Shown in pieces: positions 1 to 8,551 of a stretch of 64,000 nucleotides of DNA (its first letter is position 1; every line of letters begins with the position of its first letter). The DNA is from Cyanobium sp. NIES-981 (GTDB lineage: Bacteria; Cyanobacteriota; Cyanobacteriia; PCC-6307; Cyanobiaceae). Made by a program: the position numbers and the translations under genes. Location of the stretch: the NCBI GenBank assembly GCA_945877595.1, contig CAMDVN010000003.1, positions 1 through 64,000 of the forward strand, given 5' to 3'. A model generated the notes under the pieces. That model was not told the DNA's origin, searched no databases, and was given only the letters and a program-made list of their open reading frames with translations.

Positions 1-99
1 ATGGAAGTGATGCACGAGCGCAATGCTCACAACTTCCCCCTCGACCTGGCAGCTGCTGGTACCACCTCGGTGGCCCTGAGTGCACCTGCAATCGGCTGA
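1..99 (+). CDS. psbA: Photosystem II D1 protein, C-terminal end only
   Basis: Only the last 32 codons are in the window; the gene continues past the left edge. The reading frame gives [20 protein letters not shown] and ends in APAIG and TGA. This is the lumenal C-terminus of D1, the photosystem II reaction-centre subunit. His and Glu residues in this tail (from the [13 protein letters not shown] stretch) ligate the Mn4CaO5 cluster, and the CtpA protease removes the residues after DLA. A strong terminator follows. Which D1 form is encoded cannot be told from the tail. Confidence 0.97.
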   Translation: MEVMHERNAHNFPLDLAAAGTTSVALSAPAIG

Positions 100-152
100 G
101 GTCCAAACCTCCCTGGGCTGATCCCAGCCCAACCCCAACGGAATCCCCAACA

Positions 153-178
153 CCCCCTGCTAACACAGGGGGTTTTTT
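153..178 (+). terminator. Intrinsic terminator of psbA
   Basis: CCCCCTG (153-159) pairs with CAGGGGG (166-172) over a 6-nt loop and is followed directly by six T. It lies 54 nt downstream of the psbA stop codon. Confidence 0.9.
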
Positions 179-246
179 GGTGGTGGGACCTGACGGGAAT
201 GGGCTGCCAGCTGGCCGTTGGTTCCCTGAGATCCCGTGTGGTGACA

Positions 247-283
247 AAGCCGGTGACCGGATTTGAACCGGCGACCTACTGAT
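247..283 (-). repeat. 3'-half tRNA-Thr fragment, attachment-site-like
   Basis: These 37 bases match the 3' half of the intact tRNA-Thr at 3571-3607, same orientation, with two mismatches. The match covers the 3' anticodon stem, variable loop, T arm and acceptor 3' strand and stops abruptly at 283; no 5' half is present. Both mismatches fall in the T stem, where this fragment has the fully paired sequence. The fragment sits at the far side of a 3.3-kb gene-poor patch from the tRNA's 3' end, which is the position of the distal att copy in a tRNA-integrated island. Its role as an att site is inferred. Confidence 0.75.
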
Positions 284-439
284 ATGGCATCGACGCCCAA
301 TGGAGCCGCCCTTAGGGAGACTCTGGAAAACCCAGGCCATTCGCGGGACAATCGTTCTGTGATCGCAAGTCAGGACTGACTGGATAGGCAGCAAGGCGCT
401 CGGCTTTGCGGATGACGAGCTCACCACGGCTAAATAGCA

Positions 440-859
440 ACCAAAGGGGAGAAGTTCCTGGCTGAGATGGAGGTCGTGGTGCCATGGCAGGCGCTGATCG
501 AGTAGATCGAGCCCTACTACCCCAAGACCAGCAAGAAGGGCGGTAGGGCTCCGGTCTGATTCACTCGGTTGTGACGTCGGCCGCTAACGTGCCTGACCTC
601 ACCCCAGCTGCTGAGTTCAGGGTTGCGATGCGACCGACCGGGCAAACGCCGAGTTCTGTGGGATACGCCTGAGGGCCGGTTGGAGGATTTGGTCGAAATC
701 GCCAAGGCCCACATCCGCTTGAAAGTGGAGCACCCATTCAGGGTGATCAAGCAGCAGTTCGGCTTTCAGAAGACCCGACGACGTGGCCTGGCCAAGAACC
801 ACGGCAAGATCAATGTGATGGCTGCTTTGACCCATCTGTATCTCGCCCGTGGCCATTGA
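440..859 (+). pseudogene. Broken IS5-family transposase
   Basis: Three pieces of a DDE transposase are spread over different frames. The first (440-559) reads TKGEKFLAEMEVVVPWQALI, then has an in-frame TAG and continues IEPYYPKTSKKGGR, the usual N-terminus of IS5-type transposases. The second (562 on) reads HSVVTSAANVPDLTPAAEF from the catalytic core. The third (623-859) reads GRLEDLVEIAKAHIRLKVEH and then VIKQQFGFQKTRRRGLAKN, the C-terminal part. The middle of the gene is deleted and at least two frame changes and a stop are present, so it cannot make a transposase. Clear terminal inverted repeats were not found. Confidence 0.85.
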
Positions 860-1133
860 CTGGCTGCAGCATCAACACAGAGATGGTGTGCCTGTTGGTC
901 TTAATAGGGGCCCAAAAACATGGAAAAAAGGTCCGTAATCAGTAATCCAGGGGCTGATTTAGACCTCAATGCGACACAACGTCCACGTCAGCTGATTGTT
1001 GGCGGCATGCACGTTGCTCAAATCGGCGTTGCCCAGAGCTTCCCTCGCGGACTCCGTGCTTTAGCGTGTTTCAGTCCATGACGACCGCTTTACTGTGTTT
1101 AGGAATCAACAATATCCTAAAGATAGCAACACT

Positions 1134-2642
1134 ATGGGAATGAAGATTACACGGCGCTCCATGCTTACTGTTGGAACGGCGGCTATCGCGACGACGGCTG
1201 CTGGCGCGGCCCTAGGCGTTAAGGCCGATGTTCAGAAGAGCGCTGCGTCTGCTGCTCATGGTGACACCACAGTGGATGTTGTCGTGATTGGTGCTGGGGT
1301 TTCAGGGCTGATCGCGGCACGAGAACTTGAAAAATATCAGCGCAGTACAACTGTGCTGGAAGCTCGACCCCGAATCGGAGGACGTTGTGTTCGTCAACAG
1401 ACCATTCAGAATTGGTGGCTGGATTTAGGCGGGCAATGGATGGGGAAGACCCATCACTTGTTTAAATCATTGACCCAAGATCTGGGCATAAAAGTCTTTG
1501 ATAGCTACTTCGATGGCAACACTGTCCTGATCTGGAATGGCAAAAAGGTTGTTGTGCCTGTAAACGATGACTGGGCCAAATCTTTTCTCAACATTTCCTA
1601 TGGAGATTTGCCAGTACCTGTCAAGGATCGGGAGGCCGCACAGGATCTTCATCGGGAATTCCTGCAGCTGGTTCAGTCAGTCGACGCTAATAAGCCCTGG
1701 TTGTCGCCAGATGCAAGGACTTTAGATACTCAAACGATTGATACATGGATGCGCAGTCGGACCGACTCAGAACTCGCACAATTTATTGTGAAATGGTATA
1801 CACGAAGTGGTGGCTCGGGCGGGTTTGAGCCAGGTGATTCCTCGATCCTTCATCTAGCGCAAACTCAAAAGGCTTCACCTCAAGGAGAGACTCCTGAAGC
1901 CTTGCTGCTATATGGGGCCGTTGGTCAGATTCCTGACATGCTGGCCCGTCAGATTCGAGGAAAAATCCACACAAATGCGGCAGTTCAAGCCGTGATACGC
2001 CAACCCGATGGCGGCTACGTTGTTAAGGCTGCAGACGGGACTAGCCATCGATGCCGGGCTGTTGTTGTGGCAATGCCACCGGCTCTGCGCTCAAGAATTG
2101 TTTTTGAACCTGGACTTCCGCCCCAGGTTTCAGGTCTGCAACAGCGCTCCCCGATGGGTTCAATGTTCAAGATCCTCTGCATCTACCAGACGGCATGGTG
2201 GCGTGAGCAAGGTCTCAATGGCTACGCACAAGGTAATTTGCCAACAGTTCAACTCACTGCTGATTCATCACCTCCCTCCGGTAAGCCTGGTGTTCTTGCA
2301 GCATTTGTGTCTGCCGATCGTGCTGTGAGCCTTGGCCTGCAGAACCCACGAGCAAGACGTGAGGCAATCCTCGCCGATCTAGTGCAGTTCTGGGGTCCCC
2401 AAGCTGCGGCACCACTCGATTATGTCGAGATCAACTGGGGAGAGGAGAGCTGGACAACGGGTGGATTTACCTCATATTTGACAACAGGTGCCTGGACAAG
2501 CTTCGGGCCAGCATGGCGTGAACCCGTTGGCCGTGTTGTGTGGGCAGGAACGGAATCCTCAGCGCGATGGGCAGGCTATTACGAAGGTGCCATTCAGGCC
2601 GGTATGGATGCTTCAAAAACAGTGCAAAAGCTTCTGAGCTAA
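1134..2642 (+). CDS. Flavin amine oxidase with Tat signal
   Basis: This is a flavin-containing amine oxidase of about 502 residues. It opens with a twin-arginine signal (KITRRSMLTVGTAAIATTAA), so export of the folded, FAD-loaded enzyme is expected. An FAD-binding Rossmann motif follows at about residues 45-80 (VVVIGAGVSGLIAARELE, then EARPRIGGRC), and the family's C-terminal FAD site is GTESSARWAGYYEGAIQAG. Members oxidise primary or polyamines, or amino acids, to aldehydes or keto acids with H2O2 and ammonia; the substrate cannot be read here. An in-frame GTG at 1095 would add 13 residues; ATG 1134 (or 1140) places the Tat motif normally. It is the only intact gene in the tRNA-flanked patch and looks like cargo. 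Confidence 0.85.
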   Translation: MGMKITRRSMLTVGTAAIATTAAGAALGVKADVQKSAASAAHGDTTVDVVVIGAGVSGLIAARELEKYQRSTTVLEARPRIGGRCVRQQTIQNWWLDLGGQWMGKTHHLFKSLTQDLGIKVFDSYFDGNTVLIWNGKKVVVPVNDDWAKSFLNISYGDLPVPVKDREAAQDLHREFLQLVQSVDANKPWLSPDARTLDTQTIDTWMRSRTDSELAQFIVKWYTRSGGSGGFEPGDSSILHLAQTQKASPQGETPEALLLYGAVGQIPDMLARQIRGKIHTNAAVQAVIRQPDGGYVVKAADGTSHRCRAVVVAMPPALRSRIVFEPGLPPQVSGLQQRSPMGSMFKILCIYQTAWWREQGLNGYAQGNLPTVQLTADSSPPSGKPGVLAAFVSADRAVSLGLQNPRARREAILADLVQFWGPQAAAPLDYVEINWGEESWTTGGFTSYLTTGAWTSFGPAWREPVGRVVWAGTESSARWAGYYEGAIQAGMDASKTVQKLLS

Positions 2643-2831
2643 AGAGAATCTGGATGAATGCTTGTGGAGTAATCGACGTCGAAGTAGGGTGAGATTGAGG
2701 CCTCATTGCTGGACAAATGTGGACCCTGAAACGGATAGCTTTGGAAGGGAAGCAAAGGGTGCTTTCTGAGGATAGATCTTGAGGGCCGCTTCCCCTCCCA
2801 GTGAGCTGTCTGGTCTTGCATGCCAATGGCT

Positions 2832-2886
2832 CCATGGCAATGTCTCCATGGCAATGCCTTCATGGAAATGTCTCCATGGGAAGCGA
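2832..2886. repeat. Imperfect 13-15 bp tandem repeat
   Basis: Four consecutive copies of a unit like CCATGGCAATGTCT: 2832-2845, 2846-2860, 2861-2873 and a decayed copy from 2874. Unit length varies by one base between copies, so it is not maintained as coding sequence. Confidence 0.85.
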
Positions 2887-2939
2887 GCCAGGCTAATTTC
2901 AGCGTCCCAGCCGCCGCTGTAGGCTCGTCAGTACACCTC

Positions 2940-3101
2940 TACTCGGCCATGTGGAGAATCTTCTGCTACGTATTTGAGGGTTCTCCAGAGTCTTTTGACC
3001 AGGATGTTGTCGTAGCATCATTTTCGCCTTGACCGGCTGATTTTGATTCCTTCAGTCTGCAACCTTGCCTCGACGTCGGTAGAGGTGAATTGCCCGGATT
3101 C
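2940..3101 (-). pseudogene. IS3-family transposase remnant
   Basis: Read on the minus strand from 3101, one frame gives ESGQFTSTDVEARLQTEGIK, then ISRSRRK, a stop codon, and CYDNILVKRLWRTLKY. This aligns with the integrase-core motif of IS3 OrfB transposases (roughly GSQFTS, then L..GI.IS, then DN..VERLWR.LKYE). The catalytic core upstream is missing, one in-frame stop is present, and similarity fades after LKY. It is a dead fragment of an element different from the IS5-type remnant at 440. Confidence 0.65.
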
Positions 3102-3444
3102 AAGGGATCGTCGCAACACCCTCATTTTCGAAGGTCGATCAGCGATGTCGAGAAAGCACCAGCGTCAAATGAAGGTACGAGCTCAGCGAGGTCTTTGTGC
3201 GGGCCTGGGACGGTTTCCCCTTAGGCGTTTGGCTACTGCCGGCCCAATCAGCCAGCTCAAGGACGGCAGCCCATGACGCCGGATGCCGTATTGCAACACT
3301 TTTGCAACAACCCCGACACCGCTTTAACCCCTAGTGCCCAGCTTCGGGGATGGTCGGCCACTGCAGCGATGGCTTCATCCACCGCGTCTGCGGCCCAAGG
3401 GATCGAGAGGGTGACCCCACCAGCCTTTTTGTCAATCAGTTGAT

Positions 3445-3511
3445 CGCGTGCCAAGAATGGCTGCGATTCGTGTCGAGAGTTGGCACGCGTTTGGTACGCG
3501 TTTGGCACCCG
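3445..3511. repeat. Decamer cluster beside tRNA-Thr (possible integrase arm sites)
   Basis: TTGGCACGCG at 3480-3489, TTGGTACGCG at 3491-3500 and TTGGCACCCG at 3502-3511 are direct repeats with starts exactly 11 bp apart. An inverted copy, CGCGTGCCAA, lies at 3445-3454. One-helical-turn spacing suggests a protein-binding array. It lies 61-127 bp from the tRNA 3' end, compatible with arm-type sites of a tyrosine integrase or with an operator. The function is inferred. Confidence 0.5.
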
Positions 3512-3571
3512 CTTCCTCTTGCCATCAAAAAAGGGCCCCTGCATTTTGCTGAGACCCCCTGCTGAAACTGA

Positions 3572-3643
<72 letters not shown>

Positions 3644-3686
3644 GACCCACTGAAACTACCATTGAGGCTGAGGGTTTGAGCTGCCA

Positions 3687-3938
3687 GTGTCACGTGATTC
3701 CAAGCCCCTCGATGCCGAGCTGCGGACCCGCTTGCTTCAGGAGGCACGCACGCCTTGGCGCAGCCTTAGGCGTGGTCTCTGGATTGCCTTGTCAGCCTCT
3801 GCAGCCGTGGGCATGGCCACGATGGCGTTGCGTTTGGCGAGCGGAGCTGAGGTCCCCTCATCCGATCTGCTGATCCAGCTCAGTGCCCTAGGGGTTTTCG
3901 GAAGTTTGCTCTGGTTTGATCGCAATCGCTCCAGTTGA
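3687..3938 (+). CDS. DUF3493 membrane protein
   Basis: An 83-residue protein with a GTG start. It matches the DUF3493 family of cyanobacteria and plastids by its N-terminal pattern (LDAELRTRLLQEARTPWRSL), followed by two short hydrophobic segments (about 29-47 and 62-76) and an FDRN end. Plant relatives have been linked to photosystem II accumulation; that role is not shown for this copy. Its 3' end overlaps the convergent gene at 3888 by 51 bp. Confidence 0.8.
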   Translation: MSRDSKPLDAELRTRLLQEARTPWRSLRRGLWIALSASAAVGMATMALRLASGAEVPSSDLLIQLSALGVFGSLLWFDRNRSS

Positions 3939-4736
3939 GGTGGGGGTTTCGCCTGGTGAGTTGCCTTTGGTTGGATTTCTTTCTTCAGTTGAGGCAGCCT
4001 CTTGGATTGAGTCTGCAGCCTCTGCGCTTGAGGCAGTCTCTGCGCTTGAGGCAGTCTCTTCGGCCGATTCAACCGTTGCGGTTGAGGCCGGTTGGGGTTG
4101 TTGCGGTCTCTGACTGGGCTGGGGCGGCTGTGGTGGAGCTGTGGCGACAGCCAGTTGAAGGCTGCCCAAGCTGAGCAGCGGCAGGCCGGGGCTGCTGCGT
4201 CCGTTGGCCATTGTCCCTGGGCTGAGGGGCATGGTGGCGGCCAATTGTTCGGGGCTGCGGCTCAGTAACCAGATCGCCTGAACCAGTTGATGCCATTGCC
4301 AGACCACCAGGGCCAACAGGGGCACGGTGATCAGCAGGCTCAGCAGGCGCCCGGGTTCCTCCAGGGGGGAAAGGGCGCTGGCCAGTGCTGCAATGCGGTC
4401 GAGCCACCAGACCAGGGGTAGAAGCAACACGGTGCCAAGCACCAGCAGCAGCCGAGGCAGGATGTGGGTCTGCAGGGCCGCCAGCCGTCGTGCCAGTTCA
4501 CTGCGAAGCGGCAAGGGCTGTTTCACCAGCAACAGCGAGCCTGGATCGGCGGGTTTGCGCCACAGCACAACGGTGGGAGCCACTGCACCCAGGGCCCAGA
4601 CCAGCAGTCTCTCCAAGCCAGGTAAGGGTCCAGGGTCGGCGCTGGACAGCACCAGCAACACCAGCAGCATCTCCAGCGGCAGAACCCCCAGGCTGGTCAG
4701 CTGGAGCCATAGCAGGGGCTCGCTGCGGGGGTTCAC
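3888..4736 (-). CDS. Low-complexity-tail membrane protein
   Basis: A 282-residue protein of a family found in cyanobacteria. The N-terminus (SEPLLWLQLTSLGVLPLEML) starts a membrane domain with about four hydrophobic segments: 10-32, 43-60, 93-112 and 131-150. After residue 180 the protein becomes a polar tail rich in Pro, Gln, Ala, Ser and Glu, including a repeated ETASSA hexapeptide. The tail differs in composition from the membrane half and is encoded partly by an 18-bp tandem repeat. The function is unknown. The convergent DUF3493 gene overlaps its 3' end. Confidence 0.75.
   Translation of the reverse strand: MNPRSEPLLWLQLTSLGVLPLEMLLVLLVLSSADPGPLPGLERLLVWALGAVAPTVVLWRKPADPGSLLLVKQPLPLRSELARRLAALQTHILPRLLLVLGTVLLLPLVWWLDRIAALASALSPLEEPGRLLSLLITVPLLALVVWQWHQLVQAIWLLSRSPEQLAATMPLSPGTMANGRSSPGLPLLSLGSLQLAVATAPPQPPQPSQRPQQPQPASTATVESAEETASSAETASSAEAADSIQEAASTEERNPTKGNSPGETPTSTGAIAIKPEQTSENP
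4015..4062. repeat. 18-bp tandem repeat in a coding tail
   Basis: Units at 4015-4032 and 4033-4050 (GCAGTCTCTGCGCTTGAG type) are followed by a partial third. On the minus strand they encode the ETASSA hexapeptides of the membrane protein tail. Confidence 0.85.
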
Positions 4737-4790
4737 GGCACGACTGGGGGTGGGCTTGGGGTGACGACGACTGGGACCAGTGGGCTGGGG

Positions 4791-7700
4791 TTAGGTGCTC
4801 AGGGTTCGGCGCTGGGTGACCAGCTTGTAGGCCTCCACCCGATCGCGGTCCTGCCAACCGGTGAAGCGGTCGCAGCCGATGCCGCACTCGAAGCCCGTGG
4901 CCACCTCCTTGACGTCGTCCTTGTTGCGGCGGAGGGAGTCGAGGTCGCCCTCGTACACCTTTTCCTTGCCCCGCCACACGCGCACCTTGCAATTGCGCTG
5001 CAATTTGCCGTTGGTGACGTAGCAACCTGCCACGGCGCTCTTGCCGATGGTGAAGACCGCACGGACCTCGGCCTCGCCCAGGGATTCCTCCACCAGCTCT
5101 GGCTCCAGCAGGCCCTCCATGGCCATTTGGATGTCTTCCAGAAGCTTGTAGATGACCTCATAGTCACGCACGTCAACGCCCGTGGCGTCGGCAGCGCGTT
5201 TGGCGCCTGGAGCCATCGAGGTGTTGAAGCCCACGATCACGGCGCCCGATGCAGCCGCCAGGTCCACATCGGTTTCGGTGATTTCGCCAGGGGCCGAAAG
5301 CAGCACCCGTACCTGCACTTCGCCTTGAGGCAGCTGCTCCAGGGCGCCGAGAATGGCTTCCACAGAACCCTGCACATCGGCCTTGAGGATGAGGTTGAGC
5401 TCCTTGAGCTCGCCTTCGCTGGCCTGACCAGACATCGACGCCAGCGACACCCGCCGAGAGGCCATCTGTTGGGCCAGGCGGGTGGCTCGGGCCTGGGTGG
5501 CACGGTCACCCACCACGGAGCGGGCAGTTTTTTCGTCGGTGTAGACCTCGAACTCATCGCCAGCCGTGGGAACTTCGCTGAAGCCCAGGGCTTCCACGGC
5601 GTAGGAGGGACCGGCCTCTTTGACGCGTTTGCCACTGTCATCGACCATGGCCCGCACCTTGCCAAGTACGTGACCGGCCGCGAGCACGTCGCCAGCCCGC
5701 AGGGTGCCGTTCTGCACCAGCAGGGTGGCCACGGGGCCCTTGGCCTTGTCGAGGTGGGCTTCGATCACGGTGCCCTTGGCCATCCGATCCGGATTGGCCT
5801 GGAGGTCTTCGACCTCAGTGACCAGCAGGATCATCTCCAGGAGTTTGTCGACGTTTTCGCCCTTGATGGCGCTCACCGGCACCATCACGATGTTGCCGCC
5901 CCAGTCCTCGGCTACCAGGTCAAGGCCCGAGAGCTCCTGCTTGACGCGGTCGGGGGAGGCCCCTTCCTTGTCGATTTTGTTGATCGCGACAACAATCGGC
6001 ACTTCTGCCGCCCTGGCGTGGCTGATGGCCTCCAGGGTTTGCGGCCGCACGCCGTCGTCGGCAGCGACCACCAGCACGGCCACGTCGGTGACCTTGGTTC
6101 CACGGGCCCGCATGGCGGTGAAAGCCTCGTGGCCTGGGGTGTCGAGGAAGGTGATCTTGCGCTGTTCGCCGCCGTGGGGAACTTCCACCTGGTAGGCCCC
6201 GATGTGCTGGGTGATTCCACCCGCTTCGCCTGCGGCAACGCGAGTTTTACGAATCGCATCCAGCAGGCTGGTCTTGCCATGGTCCACGTGGCCCATCACG
6301 GTGACCACTGGGGGGCGTCGGATCAGGTGGGCGCGGTCGCTTTCCTCGATCATCTCGACGGTTTTCTTCGCCGCCTGCTGTACGTCATCTTCGAGCACGG
6401 GGACCCCGAATTCCCCAGAGACTGCCTCGATTGTTGAGAGATCCAGGCTCTGGGTAACGGTGGCAATGATCCCCTTGAAGAAGAGGCTCTTGATGATCTC
6501 GGAGCTCTCAACGCCCAGCTTTTCGGCCAGTTCTTGCACCGTGAGATTGCCCTCGGGCACGATCAGCATCTCGGGCCGCACGGCCTTGGCTTCGCGGGAG
6601 GTGCGGAGCTCCATGGCCCGGCGACGCTGACGCTGACGGGTGGTTTCCTTCTTGCGCTTGCGCACCGCCACCGTGGGCTTGGACGGGCTGGCAGCAGTGC
6701 CGCGGGGCTTGGCGGGGCGAGCCAGGCTGGCCTGCAGCACCATCGCCTCCTGTTCACCGGCGAATCCGCCGGTTTCAGCAGTCAGAGCATCATCGTTTTC
6801 GCCGATGATGTGCACCTTGGTGCGCTGTTTCTGCGGCGTACGGCTGCGCAGTGCTTCCAGCTTGGCGCTGTCGTCCCAGTCGGGACGGCGCGGCCGGCCG
6901 GCTGCCCCAGGGGCCGTCGGTGGGCGGAAACCGGGTCGCCGCGGTGCTGTGGGAGGTGCGGCGTTGGGGCGCACCAGATCGGGTGTGGTGGTGCCAGCAC
7001 CGGCGGCTGGAGCCTCGGTGCGTTCGCCGGGGCGCCGGGGCGGCGGGGCAGTCGGGCGTCCGGGTGAAGGTTTTTGGAGCTGCATGAGCTCGCCGGGGGC
7101 CATGGGCCGGCGCATGCCTGGAGGCATGCCAGGCCGTCCAGGCATGGCGGGCCTGCCGGGTCCGGCTCCAGGGCCGCTGGTGCCATCGCGGCGGATGGGT
7201 TTGCCCACCAGTTCCAGTGGCGTCGGAGCCGGACGGCCTGGGGCCACACTGGGCCTGCTGGCCCCAGGGGTCGGACGACTTACGGGCTGGCCAGGGCGGG
7301 TGGGTGCTGGTGCCGCTGCTCGCGTTGGGGTCGAGGCGGTTGCGGGTGCCGGAGCTGGCGTGCTGAAGGGTTTGCCCACCAGCTGGGGACGGGTTGGCGT
7401 AGGCCGACCCGCCTGGTCCAGTTTCCGTGCAGGGCTTGCTGTGCCAGGCCGGGCTGGCTTGGCTGCGATGACCACGGGCTTGCCAGGCATGGGAGGCCGA
7501 CCCGACGGCGGTGCGGGTTTGCTGACCAGCACTGGCTTGACCACGACAGGTTTGGCAACCACGGGTTTGGCGGCTACCGGCTTGGCGGGCGCGGGTTTGC
7601 TGGCTGTTGCGGCCGGGGGCTTGGTGAGGCCCTCGGGAGGCTGGGCCACCGGCGTGGGCTTCGCCAAGGGCGTGGGCTTGGCCACTGGTGAAGGCTTCGC

Positions 7701-8186
7701 AACCGGCGAAAGCTTCGCCGCAGGGGCGGGTTTGGCAACTGGCTTGGATGCCGCCACAGGGGTCGGAGCTGCCCCAGGGATTGGAGCCGCTGCAGAGGTC
7801 TGGGTGACGATGACGGGTGGTTTGTTGGCCACGGGTTTTGGGGCCGTGATGGGCTTCGTGGCGGCAGCAGGTGGCCGTGGCGCCGCTGGCGGCTGCCCGG
7901 GAGCTGCAGCAGAAGGGCTTGCTGGCACGGCTTTTTTGACCGACAGGATGGCTTTGGCCGGAGCCTCGCCCGGTTTGGCGACAGGAGGCCGAGGCGCCGC
8001 TGCCGAGCCACCGTTGCTACTGCCGGTGATCAGGCTTCGGATTCGCGCTGCTTCGGCGTCGCTGATCGAGCTGCTGTGGCTCTTGGCGGCGACCCCGAGT
8101 TTTTCGGCAGCGTCGAGCACGTCCTTGTTGTCCAGGCCGAGGTCCTTGGACAACTCATAAATTCTCACTTTGCCGCTGCTCGTCAT
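4791..8186 (-). CDS. infB: Translation initiation factor IF-2
   Basis: An 1131-residue IF-2, the GTPase that brings fMet-tRNA to the 30S subunit. The N-terminal IF2N helix domain is at 1-50 ([20 protein letters not shown]). A very long Pro/Ala/Lys linker of roughly 450 residues follows (repeated AKPTPVAKP-like blocks and a Pro/Gly/Arg-rich part), then a second IF2N domain ([20 protein letters not shown]). The G domain has P-loop GHVDHGKTS, switch [10 protein letters not shown] and NKID, and ends in the beta-barrel and C-terminal tRNA-binding domains. The long disordered linker is typical of cyanobacterial IF-2. It is the last gene of the rimP-nusA-ylxR-infB run. Confidence 0.98.
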   Translation of the reverse strand: MTSSGKVRIYELSKDLGLDNKDVLDAAEKLGVAAKSHSSSISDAEAARIRSLITGSSNGGSAAAPRPPVAKPGEAPAKAILSVKKAVPASPSAAAPGQPPAAPRPPAAATKPITAPKPVANKPPVIVTQTSAAAPIPGAAPTPVAASKPVAKPAPAAKLSPVAKPSPVAKPTPLAKPTPVAQPPEGLTKPPAATASKPAPAKPVAAKPVVAKPVVVKPVLVSKPAPPSGRPPMPGKPVVIAAKPARPGTASPARKLDQAGRPTPTRPQLVGKPFSTPAPAPATASTPTRAAAPAPTRPGQPVSRPTPGASRPSVAPGRPAPTPLELVGKPIRRDGTSGPGAGPGRPAMPGRPGMPPGMRRPMAPGELMQLQKPSPGRPTAPPPRRPGERTEAPAAGAGTTTPDLVRPNAAPPTAPRRPGFRPPTAPGAAGRPRRPDWDDSAKLEALRSRTPQKQRTKVHIIGENDDALTAETGGFAGEQEAMVLQASLARPAKPRGTAASPSKPTVAVRKRKKETTRQRQRRRAMELRTSREAKAVRPEMLIVPEGNLTVQELAEKLGVESSEIIKSLFFKGIIATVTQSLDLSTIEAVSGEFGVPVLEDDVQQAAKKTVEMIEESDRAHLIRRPPVVTVMGHVDHGKTSLLDAIRKTRVAAGEAGGITQHIGAYQVEVPHGGEQRKITFLDTPGHEAFTAMRARGTKVTDVAVLVVAADDGVRPQTLEAISHARAAEVPIVVAINKIDKEGASPDRVKQELSGLDLVAEDWGGNIVMVPVSAIKGENVDKLLEMILLVTEVEDLQANPDRMAKGTVIEAHLDKAKGPVATLLVQNGTLRAGDVLAAGHVLGKVRAMVDDSGKRVKEAGPSYAVEALGFSEVPTAGDEFEVYTDEKTARSVVGDRATQARATRLAQQMASRRVSLASMSGQASEGELKELNLILKADVQGSVEAILGALEQLPQGEVQVRVLLSAPGEITETDVDLAAASGAVIVGFNTSMAPGAKRAADATGVDVRDYEVIYKLLEDIQMAMEGLLEPELVEESLGEAEVRAVFTIGKSAVAGCYVTNGKLQRNCKVRVWRGKEKVYEGDLDSLRRNKDDVKEVATGFECGIGCDRFTGWQDRDRVEAYKLVTQRRTLST

Positions 8187-8269
8187 TCAGGTCTCCAATG
8201 GGCGGGGCCTTGGGGGCCTCGTGGGGGGCCCTGGGGCTTACCGGGCCGCACGCGCACTGCGGCCAATAT

Positions 8270-8551
8270 TCATCTTGCCTCAGAGCATGGTGCAGTGCCG
8301 CTAACCAGCCTGCTTTCCAGGATGCCAACGATGGAATCTGCAACCTGGCAGCGCAGAGCCCGTTGCAGTCGTTTGCGTTTCCTGGCGTCCTCGAGGCACT
8401 CCTGCGTCGCGCAGAGGTAGGCCGATCGGCCCATCCCTTGGTCGAGCTGGATGCCTGCTCCTCCGGCCAACCGCACCACCCGCCAGAGCTGTTGTCGATC
8501 AAACAGCCCTCGGCAGGAGACGCAGCGCCGAAGCACCGCAGCACGGTTCAC
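8270..8551 (-). CDS. ylxR: YlxR family RNA-binding protein
   Basis: A 93-residue protein of the YlxR (DUF448) family. The typical N-terminus RRCVSCRGLFDRQQLWRVVR carries the paired cysteines, and GRSAYLC follows in the middle. In other bacteria YlxR is a small nucleic-acid-binding protein encoded between nusA and infB, as here. Its start codon overlaps the nusA stop by 4 nt, indicating translational coupling. The gap to infB (8187-8269) is G-rich and has no gene. Confidence 0.9.
   Translation of the reverse strand: MNRAAVLRRCVSCRGLFDRQQLWRVVRLAGGAGIQLDQGMGRSAYLCATQECLEDARKRKRLQRALRCQVADSIVGILESRLVSGTAPCSEAR

Larger units (their letters stand above)
2643..3571. other. Gene-poor stretch inside the tRNA-flanked patch
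   Basis: No convincing intact gene is visible in these 929 bases. They hold a small tandem repeat (2832-2886), a degraded IS3-type transposase piece on the minus strand (about 2940-3101), and a cluster of decamer repeats near the tRNA (3445-3511). A minus-strand frame of 95 codons (3257-3544) starts 28 nt from the tRNA 3' end, where an integrase gene would lie, but I cannot recognise it securely. Confidence 0.6.

Noticed and set aside
247-283. Functional second tRNA-Thr
   Set aside because: The 5' half (acceptor 5' strand, D arm, anticodon loop) is absent, so it cannot fold as a tRNA.
860-1133. RNA gene or promoter element between the IS5 remnant and the amine oxidase
   Set aside because: No stable fold, tRNA pattern or known motif was seen in these bases.
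4761-8160. Long open frames on the plus strand opposite infB
   Set aside because: Their translations are His/Gly- or Ser/Arg-rich mirrors of IF-2 codons with no domain; they follow from the GC-rich codon use of infB.
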